NCBI GenBank assembly: GCA_950022295.1
Contig: OX465596.1
Span: forward strand, 121,748,501 to 121,812,500
Direction of reading: 5' to 3'
Length of the DNA: 64,000 nt
From: Bromus sterilis
Lineage: Eukaryota; Streptophyta; Magnoliopsida; Poales; Poaceae
Below, piece by piece: positions 1-11,900 of this stretch. The notes beneath the pieces are model-generated. The model was not told the DNA's origin and made no database searches. It saw nothing but the letters and a program-made list of their open reading frames with translations. A program made the position numbers and the translations under genes. Within the stretch, counting starts at the first letter, position 1; the number at the start of each line of letters is the position of its first letter.

Positions 1-145
1 TTGTACACGAAGTGCATCCAACTTTTGTCGTAACCCTCTCAACTTATGCACACATGTTATGTGGGTCAAATGATGATACCATGCCAAGTTTCAACCTTTC
101 CTGAGTTTAGTTGTAGTGATTTCCAATTTTAGGGTCATTTAGCTC

Positions 146-155
146 AAAAAATTTT
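146..155 (+). repeat. 10-bp A/T block of the tract subtype (first instance)
   Basis: In about 25 monomers, the usual AAAATAAATC between AGCTC and ATTAAATGC is replaced by a 10-bp A-then-T block. Here it is A6T4. Other instances: 1,160 (A3T7), 2,174 (A5T5), near 13,673 and 17,053 (A2T8), near 19,419, 21,782, 23,471, 25,160, 29,214, 31,237, 32,584 and 35,622 (A3T7), 34,274 (A6T4), 37,311, 41,024, 46,760 and 62,624 (A4T6), 43,048, 45,071 and 58,236 (A5T5), 49,796 (A5GT4), 53,509 (A4T3CT2), and 55,874 and 60,262 (A3TAT5). These monomers also carry TTTTAGGG upstream and usually GTACGCAC or ATACGCAC downstream. Intrinsically bent or nucleosome-positioning DNA is possible but not shown. Confidence 0.9.
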
Positions 156-317
156 ATTAAATGCATGAAAAATAGCAAATGAAGTCAGAAAGGGTTGAAA
201 TTTTAGCATGTGGCTTTGAATGGTGCATATTGTACGCACAAAAAGTCTTGAGTTCAAAGAAGTTTAGAAAAATGAAATGCCTTTGTAACAGATGAGTCTT
301 CTTCTGAAACCCTCATA

Positions 318-334
318 CTTCGAAAGAGATGGTC
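318..334 (+). other. CENP-B-box-like 17-mer (weak match)
   Basis: The segment CTTCGAAAGAGATGGTC fits the mammalian CENP-B box core NTTCGNNNNANNCGGGN at seven of nine fixed positions. It has TTCG, the central A and the middle GG, but T instead of C before GG and T instead of the last G. It is conserved in nearly every monomer and contains the palindrome TTCGAA. Given the probable plant origin and the two mismatches, I treat this as a resemblance, not a binding site. Confidence 0.25.
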
Positions 335-561
335 CAGTTTGTACACGAAGTGCATCCAGCTTTTTCCGTAACCCTCTCAACTTTTGCGAACATGTTATGT
401 GGGTCAAATGATGATACCATGCCAAGTTTCAACCTTTTTTGAGTTTAGTTGTAGTGCTTTCCTATTTCAGGGTTATTTAGCCCAAAATAAATCATTAAAT
501 GCATGAAAAAGAGCAAATGAAGTCAGAAAGGGTTGAAATTTTAGCATGTGGCTTTGAATGA

Positions 562-576
562 TGCATATTGAATGCA
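562..576. repeat. Dyad TGCAT-ATTGA-ATGCA in the GAATGCAC subtype
   Basis: A perfect 5-bp inverted repeat with a 5-bp spacer occurs where the monomer reads GATGCATATTGAATGCAC. The symmetry is lost in GAACGCAC, GTACGCAC and ATACGCAC monomers. Dyad-bearing and dyad-lacking monomers therefore alternate within each HOR unit. Confidence 0.7.
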
Positions 577-726
577 CAAAAAGTCTTGAGTTCAAAGAAG
601 TTTAGAAAAATGAAATGCCTTTGTAACAGATTTGTTTTCGTTTGAAACCCTCGTACTTCGAAAGAGATGGTCAAGTTTGTACACGAAGTGCATCCACCTT
701 TTTCCGTAATCCTCTCAACTTTTGCA

Positions 727-739
727 CACATGTTATGTG
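727..739. repeat. Dyad CACAT-GTT-ATGTG, present in most monomers
   Basis: A perfect 5-bp inverted repeat with a 3-bp spacer occurs in nearly every monomer in the CACACATGTTATGTGGGTC segment. Monomers with GCGAACATGTTATGTG keep a different palindrome, AACATGTT. A few units lose symmetry through CACATTTTATGTG (near 30,807, 32,156, 35,193, 44,642, 49,368 and 53,080). Dyads are common in centromeric satellites of several eukaryotes, but function here is unproven. Confidence 0.75.
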
Positions 740-2930
740 GGTCAAATTATGATACCATGCCAAGTTTCAACCTTTCCTGAGTTTAGTTGTAGTGCTTTCC
801 AATTTCAGGGTCATTTAGCCCAAAATAAATCATTAAATGCATGAAAAATAGCAAAAGAAGTCAGAAAGGGTTGAAATTTTAGCATGTGTCTTTGAATGAT
901 GCATATTGAATGCACAAAAAGTCTTGAGTTCAAATAAGTTTAGAAAAATGAAATGCCTTTGTAACAGATGAGTTTTCGTCTGAAACCCTCGTACTTCGAA
1001 AGAGATGGTCCAGTTTGTACACGAAGTGCATCCAACTTTTGTCGTAACCCTCTCAACTTATGCACACATGTTATGTGGGTCAAATGATGATACCATGCCA
1101 AGTTTCAACCTTTCCTGAGTTTAGTTGTAGTGATTTCCAATTTTAGGGTCATTTAGCTCAAATTTTTTTATTAAATGCATGAAAAATAGCAAATGAAGTC
1201 AGAAAGGGTTGAAATTTTAGCATGTGGCTTTGAATGGTGCATATTGTACGCACAAAAAGTCTTGAGTTCAAAGAAGTTTAGAAAAATGAAATGCCTTTGT
1301 AACAGATGAGTCTTCTTCTGAAACCCTCATACTTCGAAAGAGATGGTCCAGTTTGTACACGAAGTGCATCCAGCTTTTTCCGTAACCCTCTCAACTTTTG
1401 CGAACATGTTATGTGGGTCAAATGATGATACCATGCCAAGTTTCAACCTTTTTTGAGTTTTGTTGTAGTGCTTTCCTATTTCAGGGTTATTTAGCCCAAA
1501 ATAAATCATTAAATGCATGAAAAAGAGCAAATGAAGTCAGAAAGGGTTGAAATTTTAGCATGTGGCTTTGAATGATGCATATTGAATGCACAAAAAGTCT
1601 TGAGTTCAAAGAAGTTTAGAAAAATGAAATGCCTTTGTAACAGATTTGTTTTCGTCTGAAACCCTCGTACTTCGAAAGAGATGGTCAAGTTTGTACACGA
1701 AGTGCATCCACCTTTTTCCGTAATCCTCTCAACTTTTGCACACATGTTATGTGGGTCAAATTATGATACCATGCCAAGTTTCAACCTTTCCTGAGTTTAG
1801 TTGTAGTGCTTTCCAATTTCAGGGTCATTTAGCTCAAAATAAATCATTAAATGCATGAAAAATAGCAAATCAAGTCAGAAAGGGTTGAAATTTTGGCATG
1901 TGTCTTTGAATGATGCATATTGAATGCACAAAAAGTCTTGAGTTCAAATAAGTTTAGAAAAATGAAATGCCTTTGTAACAGATGAGTTTTCGTCTGAAAC
2001 CCTCGTACTTCGAAAGAGATGGTCCAGTTTGTACACGAAGTGCATCCAAATTTTGTCGTAACCCTCTCAACTTATGCACACATGTTATGTGGGTCAAATG
2101 ATGATACCATGCCAAGTTTCAACCTTTCCTGAGTTTAGTTGTAGTGATTTTCAATTTTAGGGTCATTTAGCTCAAAAATTTTTATTAAATGCATGAAAAA
2201 TAGCAAATGAAGTCAGAAAGGGTTGAAATTTTAGCATTTGGCTTTGAATGGTGCATATTGTACGCACAAAAAGTCTTGAGTTCAAAGAAGTTTAGAAAAA
2301 TGAAATGCCTTTGTAACAGATGAGTCTTCTTCTGAAACCCTCATACTTCGAAAGAGATGGTCCAGTTTGTACACGAAGTGCATCCAGCTTTTTCCGTAAC
2401 CCTCTCAACTTTTGCGAACATGTTATGTGGGTCAAATGATGATACCATGCCAAGTTTCAACCTTTTTTGAGTTTAGTTGTAGTGCTTTCCTATTTCAGGG
2501 TTATTTAGCCCAAAATAAATCATTAAATGCATGAAAAAGAGCAAATGAAGTCAGAAAGGGTTGAAATTTTAGCATGTGGCTTTGAATGATGCATATTGAA
2601 TGCACAAAAAGTCTTGAGTTCAAAGAAGTTTAGAAAAATGAAATGCCTTTGTAACAGATTTGTTTTCGTCTGAAACCCTCGTACTTCGAAAGAGATGGTC
2701 AAGTTTGTACACGAAGTGCATCCACCTTTTTCCGTAATCCTCTCAACTTTTGCACACATGTTATGTGGGTCAAATTATGATACCATGCCAAGTTTCAACC
2801 TTTCCTGAATTTAGTTGTAGTGCTTTCCAATTTCAGGGTCATTTAGCTCAAAATAAATCATTAAATGCATGAAAAATAGCAAATCAAGTCAGAAAGGGTT
2901 GAAATTTTGGCATGTGGCTTTGAATGATGC

Positions 2931-5900
2931 ATATTGAACGCGCAAAACGTTTTAAGTTCAAAGAAGTTTAGAAAAATGAAATGCCTTAGTAACAGCTGAG
3001 TTTTCGTCTGAAACCCTCGTACTTCGAAAGAGATGGTCCAGTTTGTACACGAAGTGCATCCACCTTTTTCCGTAACCCTCTCAACTTTCGCACACATGTT
3101 ATGTGGGTCAAATGATGATACCATGCCAAGTTTCAACCTTTCCTGAGTGTAGTTGTAGTGCTTTCCAATTTCAGGGTCATTTAGCCCAAAATAAATCATT
3201 AAATGCATGAAAAATAGCAAATGAAGTCAGAAAGGGTTGAAATTTTAGCATGTGGCTTTGAATGATGCATATTGAATGCACAAAAAGTCTTGAGTTCAAA
3301 GAAGTTTAGAAAAATGAAATTCCTTTGTAACAGATGAGTTTTCGTCTGAAACCATCGTACTTCGAAAGAGATGGTCCAGTTTGTACACGAAGTGCATCCA
3401 CCTTTTTCCGTAACCCTCTCAAATTTCGCACACATGTTATGTGGGTCAAATTATGATACCATGCCATGTTTCAACCTTTCCTGAGTTTAGTTGTAGTGCT
3501 TTCCAATTTCAGGGTCATTTAGCTCAAAATAAATCATTAAATGCATGAAAAATAGCAAATGAAGTCAGAAAGGGTTGAAATTTTAGCATGTGGCTTTGAA
3601 TGATGCATATTGAACGCACAAAAAGTCTTGAGTTCAAAGAAGTTTATAAAAAATGAAATGCCTTAGTAACAGATGAGTTTTCGTCTGAAACCCTCGTACT
3701 TCGAAAGAGATGGTCCAGTTTGTACACGAAGTGCATCCACCTTTTTCCGTAACCCTCTCAACTTTCGCACACATGTTATGTGGGTCAAATTATGATACCA
3801 TGCCAAGTTTCAACCTTTCCTGAGTTTAGTTGTAGTGCTTTCCAATTTCAGGGTCATTTAGCCCAAAATAAATCATTAAATGCATGAAAAATAGCAAATG
3901 AAGTCAGAAAGGGTTGAAATTTTAGCATGTGGCTTTGAATGATGCATATTGAATGCACAAAAAGTCTTGAGTTCAAAGAATTTTAGAAAAATGAAATGCC
4001 TTTGTAACGGATGAGTTTTCGTCTGAAACCATCGTACTTCGAAAGAGATGGTCCAGTTTGTACACGAAGTGCATCCAGCTTTTGCCGTAACCCTCTCAAC
4101 TTTTGCACACATGTTATGTGGGTCAAATGTTCATACCGTGCCAAGTTTCAACCTTTTCTGAGTTTAGTTGTAGTGCTTTCCAATTTCAGGGTCATTTAGC
4201 CCAAAATAAATCATTAAATGCATGAAAAAGAGCAAAAGAAGTCAGAAAGGGTTGAAATTTTAGCATGTGTCTTTGAATGATGCATATTGAATGCACAAAA
4301 AGTCTTGAGTTCAAATAAGTTTAGAAAAATGAAATGCCTTTGTAACAGATGAGTTTTCGTCTAAAACCCTCGTACTTCGAAAGAGATGGTCTAGTTTGTA
4401 CACGAAGTGCATCCAACTTTTGCCGTAACCCTCTCAACTTTTGCACACATGTTATGTGGGTCAAATGATGATACCATGCCAAGTTTCAACCTTTTCTGAG
4501 TTTAGTTGTAGTGCTTTCCAATTTCAGGGTCATTTAGCCCAAAATAAATCATTAAATGCATGAAAAATAGCAAATGAAGTCAGAAAGGGTTGAAATTTTA
4601 GCATGTGGCTTTGAATGATGCATATTGAACGCACAAAAAGTCTTGAGTTCAAAGAAGTTTAGAAAAAATGAAATGCCTTTGTAACAGATGAGTTTTCTTC
4701 TGAAACCCTCATACTTCGAAAGAGATGGTCCAGTTTGTACACGAAGTGCATCCTGCTTTTTCCGTAACCCTCTCAACTTTTGCGAACATGTTATGTGGGT
4801 CAAATGATGATACCATGCCAAGTTTCAACCTTTTTTGAGTTTAGTTGTAGTGCTTTCCAATTTCAGGGTCATTTAGCCCAAAATAAATCATTAAATGCAT
4901 GAAAAAGAGCAAATGAAGTCAGAAAGGGTTGAAATTTTAGCATGTGGCTTTGAATGATGCATATTGAATGCACAAAAAGTCTTGAGTTCAAAGAAGTTTA
5001 GAAAAATGAAATGCCTTTGTAACAGATGAGTTTTCGTGTGAAACCCTCGTACTTCGAAAGAGATGGTCAAGTTTGTACACGAAGTGCATCCACCATTTTC
5101 GTTAATCCTCTCAACTTTTGCACACATGTTATGTGGGTCAAATTATGATACCATGCCATGTTTCAACCTTTCCTGAGTTTAGTTGTAGTGCTTTCCAATT
5201 TCAGGGTCATTTAGCCCAAAATAAATCATTAAATGCATGAAAAATAGCAAATGAAGTCAGAAAGGGTTGAAATTTTGGCATGTGGCTTTGAATGATGCAT
5301 ATTGAACGCGCAAAAAGTTATAAGTTCAAAGAAGTTTAGAAAAATGAAATGCCTTGGTAACAGCTGAGTTTTCGTCTGAAACCCTCGTACTTCGAAAGAG
5401 ATGGTCCAGTTTGTACACGAAGTGCATCCACCTTTTTCCGTAACCCTCTCAACTTTCGCACACATGTTATGTGGGTCAAATGATGATACCATGCCAAGTT
5501 TCAACCTTTCCTGAGTTTAGTTGTAGTGCTTTCCAATTTCAGGGTCATTTAGCCCAAAATAAATCATTAAATGCATGAAAAATAGCAAATGAAGTCAGAA
5601 AGGGTTGAAATTTTAGCATTAGGCTTGTAATGATGCATATTGAATGCACAAAAAGTCTTTAGTTCAAAGAAGTTTAGAAAAATGAAATGCCTTTGTAACA
5701 GATGAGTTTTCGTCTGAAACCATCGTACTTCGAAAGAGATGGTCCAGTTTGTACACGAAGTGCATCCACCTTTTTCCGTAACCCTCTCAACTTTCGCACA
5801 CATGTTATGTGGGTCAAATTATGATACCATGCCATGTTTCAACCTTTCCTGAGTTTAGTTGTAGTGCTTTCCAATTTCAGGGTCATTTAGCTCAAAATAA

Positions 5901-8900
5901 ATCATTAAATGCATGAAAAATAGCAAATGAAGTCAGAAAGGGTTGAAATTTCAGCATGTGGCTTTGAATGATGCATATTGAACGCACAAAAAGTCTTGAG
6001 TTCAAAGAAGTTTGAAAAAATGAAATGCCTTTGTAACAGATGAGTTTTCGTCTGAAACCATCGTACTTCGAAAGAGATCGTCCAGTTTGTACACAAAGTG
6101 CATCCAGCTTTTGCCGTAACCCTCTCAACTTTTGCACACATGTTATGTGGGTCAAATGTTCATACTGTGCCAAGTTTCAACCTTTTCTTAGTTTAATTGT
6201 AGTGCTTTCCAATTTCAGGGTCATTTAGCCCAAAATAAATCATTAAATGCATGAAAAAGAGCAAAAGAAGTCAGAAAGGGTTGAAATTTTAGCATGTGTC
6301 TTTGAATGATGCATATTGAATGCACAAAAAGTCTTGAGTTCAAATAAGTTTAGAAAAATGAAATGCCTTTGTAACATATGAGTTTTCGTCTAAAACCCTC
6401 GTACTTCGAAAGAGATGGTCAAGTTTTTACACGAAGTGCATCCACCATTTTCCGTAACCCTCTCAACTTTTGCACACATGTTATGTGGGTCAAATAATGA
6501 TACCATGCCATGTTTCAACCTTTCCTGAGTTTAGTTGTAGTGCTTTCCAATTTCAGGGTCATTTAGCTCAAAATAAATCATTAAATGCATGAAAAAGAGC
6601 AAATGAAGTCAGAAAGGGTTGAAATTTTAGCATGTGGCTTTGAATGATGCATATTGAACGCACAAAAAGTCTTGAGTTCAAAGAAGTTTAGAAAAAATGA
6701 AATGCCTTAGTAACAAATGAGTTTTCGTCTGAAACCCTCGTACTTCGAAAGAGATGGTACAGTTTGTACACGAAGAGAATCCACCTTTTTCCGTAACCCT
6801 CTCAACTTTCGCACACATGTTATGTGGGTCAAATGAGGATACCATGCCAAGTTTCAACCTTTCCTGAGTTTAGTTGTAGTGCTTTCCAATTTCAGGGTCA
6901 TTTAGCTCAAAATAAATCATTAAATGCATGAAAAATAGCAAATGAAGTCAGAAAGGGTTGAAATTTTAGCATGTGGCTTTGAATGATGCATACTAAACGC
7001 GCAAAAAGTTTTAAGTTCAAAGAAGTTTAGAAAAATGAAGTGCCTTAGTAACAGATGAGTTTTCGTCTGAAACCCTCGTAATTCGAAAGAGATGGTACAG
7101 TTTGTACACGAAGAGCATCCACCTTTTTCCGTAACCCTCTCAACTTTCGCACACATGTTATGTGGGTCAAATGAGGATACCATGCCAAGTTTCAACCTTT
7201 CCTGAGTTTAGTTGTAGTGCTTTCCAATTTCAGGGTCATTTAGCCCAAAATAAATCATTAAATGCATGAAAAATAGCAAATGAAGTCAGAAAGGGTTGAA
7301 ATTTTGCATGTGGCTTTGAATGATGCATATTGAATGCACAAAAAGTCTTGAGTTCAAAGAAGTTTAGAAAAATGAAATGCCGTTGTAATAGATGAGTTTT
7401 CGTCTGAAACCATCGTACTTCGAAAGAGATGGTCCAGTTTGTACACGAAGTGCATCCACCTTTTTCCGTAAACCTCTCAACTTTTGCACACATGGTATGT
7501 GGGTCAAATAATGATACCATGCCATGTTTCAACCTTTCCTTAGTTTAGTTGTAGTGCTTTCCAATTTCAGGGTCATTTAGCTCAAAATAAATCATTAAAT
7601 GCATGAAAAATAGCAAATGAAGTCAGAAAGGGTTGAAATTTTAGCATGTGGCTTTGAATGATGCATATTGAACGCACAAAAAGTCTTGAGTTCAAAGAAG
7701 TTTAGAAAAAATGAAATGCCTTAGTAACAGATGAGTTTTCGTCTGAAACCCTCGTACTTCGAAAGAGATGGTCCAGTTTGTACACGAAGTGCATCCACCT
7801 TTTTCCGTAACCCTCTCAACTTTCGCACACATGTTATGTGGGTCAAATGATGATACCATGCACAGTTTCAACCTTTCCTGAGTTTAGTTGTAGTGCTTTC
7901 CAATTTCAGGGTCATTTAGCCCAAAATAAATCATTAAATGCATGAAACATAGCAAATGAAGTCAGAAAGGGTTGAAACTTTAGCATGTGGCTTTGAATGA
8001 TGCAAATTGAATGCACAAAAAGTCTTGAGTTCAAATAAGTTTAGAAAAATGAAATGCCTTTGTAACAGATGAGTTTTCGTCTAAAACCCTCGTACTTCGA
8101 AAGAGATGGTCTAGTTTGTACACGAAGTGCATCCAACTTTTGCCGTAACCCTCTCAACTTTTGCACACATGTTATGTGGGTCAAATGATGATACCATGCC
8201 AAGTTTCAACCTTTTCTGAGTTTAGTTGTAGTGCTTTCCAATTTCAGGGTCATTTAGCCCAAAATAAATCATTAAATGCATGAAAAAGAGCAAAAGAAGT
8301 CAGAAAGGGTTGAAATTTTAGCATGTGGCTTTGAATGATGCATATTGAATGCACAAAAAGTCTTGAGTTCAAAGAAGTTTAGAAAAATGAAATGCCTTTG
8401 TAACAGATGAGTTTTCGTCTGAAACCATCGTACTTCGAAAGGGATGGTCCAGTTTGTACACGAAGTGCATCCAGCTTTTTCCGTAACCCTCTCAACTTTT
8501 GCGAACATGTTATGTGGGTCAAATGATGATACCATGCCAAGTTTCAACCTATTTTGAGTTTAGTTGTAGTGCTTTCCAATTTCAGGGTCATTTAGCCCAA
8601 AATAAATCATTAAATGCATGAAAAAGAGCAAATGAAGTCAGAAAGGGTTGAAATTTTAGCATGTGGCTTTGAATGATGCATATTGAATGCACAAAAAGTC
8701 TTGAGTTCAAAGAAGTTTAGAAAAATGAAATGCCTTTGTAACAGATGAGTTTTCGTCTGAAACCCTCGTACTTCGAAAGAGATGGTCAAGTTTGTACACG
8801 AAGTGCATCCACCATTTTCCGTAATCCTCTCAACTTTTGCACACATGTTATGTGGGTCAAATTATGATACCATGCCATGTTTCAACCTTTCCTGAGTTTA

Positions 8901-11900
8901 GTTGTAGTGCTTTCCAATTTCAGGGTCATTTAGCTCAAAATAAATCATTAAATGCATGAAAAATAACAAATGAAGTCAGAAAGGGTTGAAATTTTAGCAT
9001 GTGGCTTTGAATGATGCATACTGAACGCGCAAAAAGTTTTAAGTTCAAAGAAGTTTAGAAAAATGAAGTGCCTTAGTAACAGATGAGTTTTCGTCTGAAA
9101 CCCTCGTACTTCGAAAGAGATGGTACAGTTTGTACACGAAGAGCATCCACCTTTTTCCGTAACCCTCTCAACTTTCGCACACATGTTATGTGGGTCAAAT
9201 GAGGATACCATGCCAAGTTTCAACCTTTCCTGAGTTTAGTTGTAGTGCTTTCCAATTTCAGGGTCATTTATCCCAAAATAAATCATTAAATGCATGAAAA
9301 ATAGCAAATGAAGTCAGAAAGGGTTGAAATTTTAGCATGTGGCTTTGAATGATGCATATTGAACGCACAAAAAGTCTTGAGTTCAAAGAAGTTTAGAAAA
9401 AATGAAATGCCTTTGTAACAGATGAGTTTTCGTTTGAAACCCTCGTACTTCGAAAGAGATGGTCCAGTTTGTACACGAAGTGCATCCACCTTTTTCCGTA
9501 ACCCTCTCAACTTTCGCACACATGTAATGTGGGTCAAATGATGATACCATGCCAAGTTTCAACCTTTCCTGAGTTTAGTTGTAGTGCTTTCCAATTTCAG
9601 GGTCATTTAGCCCAAAATAAATCATTAAATGCATGAAAAATAGCAAATGAAGTCAGAAAGGGTTGAAATTTTAGCATGTGGCTTTGAATGATGCATATTG
9701 AACGCACAAAAAGTTTTGAGTTCAAATAAGTTTAGAAAAATGAAATGCCTTAGTAATAGATGATTTTTCGTCTGAAACCCTCGTACTTCGAAAGAGATGG
9801 TCCAGTTTGTACACGAAGTGCATCCACCTTTTTCCGTAACCCTCTCAACTTTTGCACACATGTTATGTGGGTCAAATGATGATACCATGCCAAGTTTCAA
9901 CCTTTCCTGAGTTTAGTTGTAGTGCTTTCCAATTTCAGGGTCATTTAGCCCAAAATAAATCATTAAATGCATGAAAAAGAGCAAAAGAAGTCAGAAAGGG
10001 TTGAAGTTTTGGCATGTGTCTTTGAATGATGCATATTGAATGCACAAAAAGTCTTGAGTTCAAATAAGTTTAGAAAAATGAAATGCCTTTCTAACAGATG
10101 AGTTTTCGTCTAAAACCCTCGTACTTCGAAAGAGATGGTCTAGTTTGTACACGAAGTGCATCCAACTTTTGCCGTAACCCTCTCAACTTTTGCACACATG
10201 TTATGTGGGTCAAATGATGATACCATGCCAAGTTTCAACCTTTTCTGAGTTTAGTTGTAGTGCTTTCCAATTTCAGGGTCATTTAGCTCAAAATAAATCA
10301 TTAAATGCATGAAAAATAGCAAATGAAGTCAGAAAGGGTTGAAATTTTAGCATGTGGCTTTGAATGATGCATATTGAATGCACAAAAAGTCTTGAGTTCA
10401 AAGAAGTTTAGAAAAATGAAATGCCTTTGTAACAGATGAGTTTTCGTCTGAAACCATCGTAATTCGAAAGAGATGGTCCAGTTTGTACACGAAGTGCATC
10501 CACCTTTTTCCGTAACCCTCTCAACTTTTGCACACATGTTATGTGGGTCAAATAATGATACCATGCCATGTTTCAACCTTTCCTGAGTTTAGTTGTAGTG
10601 CTTTCCAATTTCAGGGTCATTTAGCTCAAAATAAATCATTAAATGCATGAAAAATAGCAAATGAAGTCAGAAAGGGTTGAAATTTTAGCATGTGGCTTTG
10701 AATGATGCATATTGAACGCACAAAAAGTCTTGAGTTCAAAGAAGTTTAGAAAAAAATGAAATGCCTTAGTAACAGATGAGTTTTCGTCTGAAACCCTCGT
10801 ACTTCGAAAGAGATGGTCCAGTTTGTACACGAAGTGCATCCACCTTTTTCCGTAACCCTCTCAACTTTCGCACACATGTTATGTGGGTCAAATGATGATA
10901 CCATGCCAAGTTTCAACCTTTCCTGAGTTTAGTTGTAGTGCTTTCCAATTTCAGGGTCATTTAGCCCAAAATAAATCATTAAATGCATGAAAAATAGCAA
11001 ATGAAGTCAGAAAGGGTTGAAATTTTAGCATGTGGCTTTGAATGATGCATATTGAATGCACAAAAAGTCTTGAGTTCAAAGAAGTTTAGAAAAATGAAAT
11101 GCCTTTGTAACAGATGAGTTTTCGTCTGAAACCATCGTACTTCGAAAGAGATGGTCCAGTTTGTACACGAAGTGCATCCACCTTTTTCCGTAACCCTCTC
11201 AACTTTTGCACACATGTTATGTGGGTCAAATAATGATACCATGCCAAGTTTCAACCTTTCCTGAGTTTAGTTGTAGTGCTTTCCAATTTCAGGGTCATTT
11301 AGCCCAAATAAATCATTAAATGCATGAAAAATAGCAAATGAAGTCAGAAAGGGTTGAAATTTTAGCATGTGGCTTTGAATGATGCATATTGAACGCACAA
11401 AAAGTCTTGAGTTCAAAGAAGTTTAGAAAAAATGAAATGCCTTTGTAACAGATGAGTTTTCTTCTGAAACCCTCATATTTCGAAAGAGATGGTCCAGTTT
11501 GTACACGAAGTGCATCCAGCTTTTTCCGTAACCCTCTCAACTTTTGTGAACATGTTATGTGGGTCAAATGATGATACCATGCCAAGTTTCAACCTATTTT
11601 GAGTTTAGTTGTAGTGCTTTCCAATTTCAGGGTCATTTAGCCCAAAATAAATCATTAAATGCATGAAAAATAGCAAATGAAGTCAGAAAGGGTTGAAATT
11701 TTAGCATGTGGCTTTGAATGATGCATATTGAATGCACAAAAAGTCTTGAGTTCAAAGAAGTTTAGAAAAATGAAATGCCTTTGTAACAGATGAGTTTTCG
11801 TCTAAAACCCTCGTACTTCGAAAGAGATGGTCTAGTTTGTACACGAAGTGCATCCAACTTTTGTCGTAACCCTCTCAACTTTTGCACACATGTTATGTGG

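Larger units (their letters stand above)
1..2930 (+). repeat. 3-mer HOR, 1,014-bp period, about 2.9 copies
   Basis: Positions 1, 1,015 and 2,029 begin equivalent sequence. Each 1,014-bp unit has one A/T-tract monomer (tracts at 146, 1,160 and 2,174), one GAGCAAATGAAG monomer (near 495, 1,509 and 2,523) and one TAGCAAA(A/T)-type monomer. Copies 1 and 2 differ at only a few sites, for example TTTAGTTG at 446 against TTTTGTTG at 1,460, and AAAAGAAG against AAATCAAG in the third monomer. The third copy leaves the pattern between about 2,911 and 2,940. There the expected GAATGCAC unit is replaced by one with GAACGCGCAAAACG. The left end of this block lies outside the window. Confidence 0.92.

Noticed and set aside
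128..134. Plant-type telomere heptamer TTTAGGG in the A/T-tract monomers
   Set aside because: It occurs once per such monomer as a one-base variant of TTCAGGG and is never in tandem, so it is not a telomere or interstitial telomere tract.
1..338. Monomer as an ancient 169-bp dimer
   Set aside because: Comparing the two halves by eye gave only scattered matches (TGAGTT and GATG words) with shifting offsets, too weak to support an internal duplication.
4011..4199. Recurring 62-codon plus-strand frame (also near 6,040, 11,790, 13,142, 18,889, 21,252, 51,631, 52,306 and 63,783)
   Set aside because: It appears only in monomers with AAATGTTCATACC, where the change from AAATGATGATACC removes a stop. 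It lies over the minus-strand frame and tracks one subtype, with no coding evidence.
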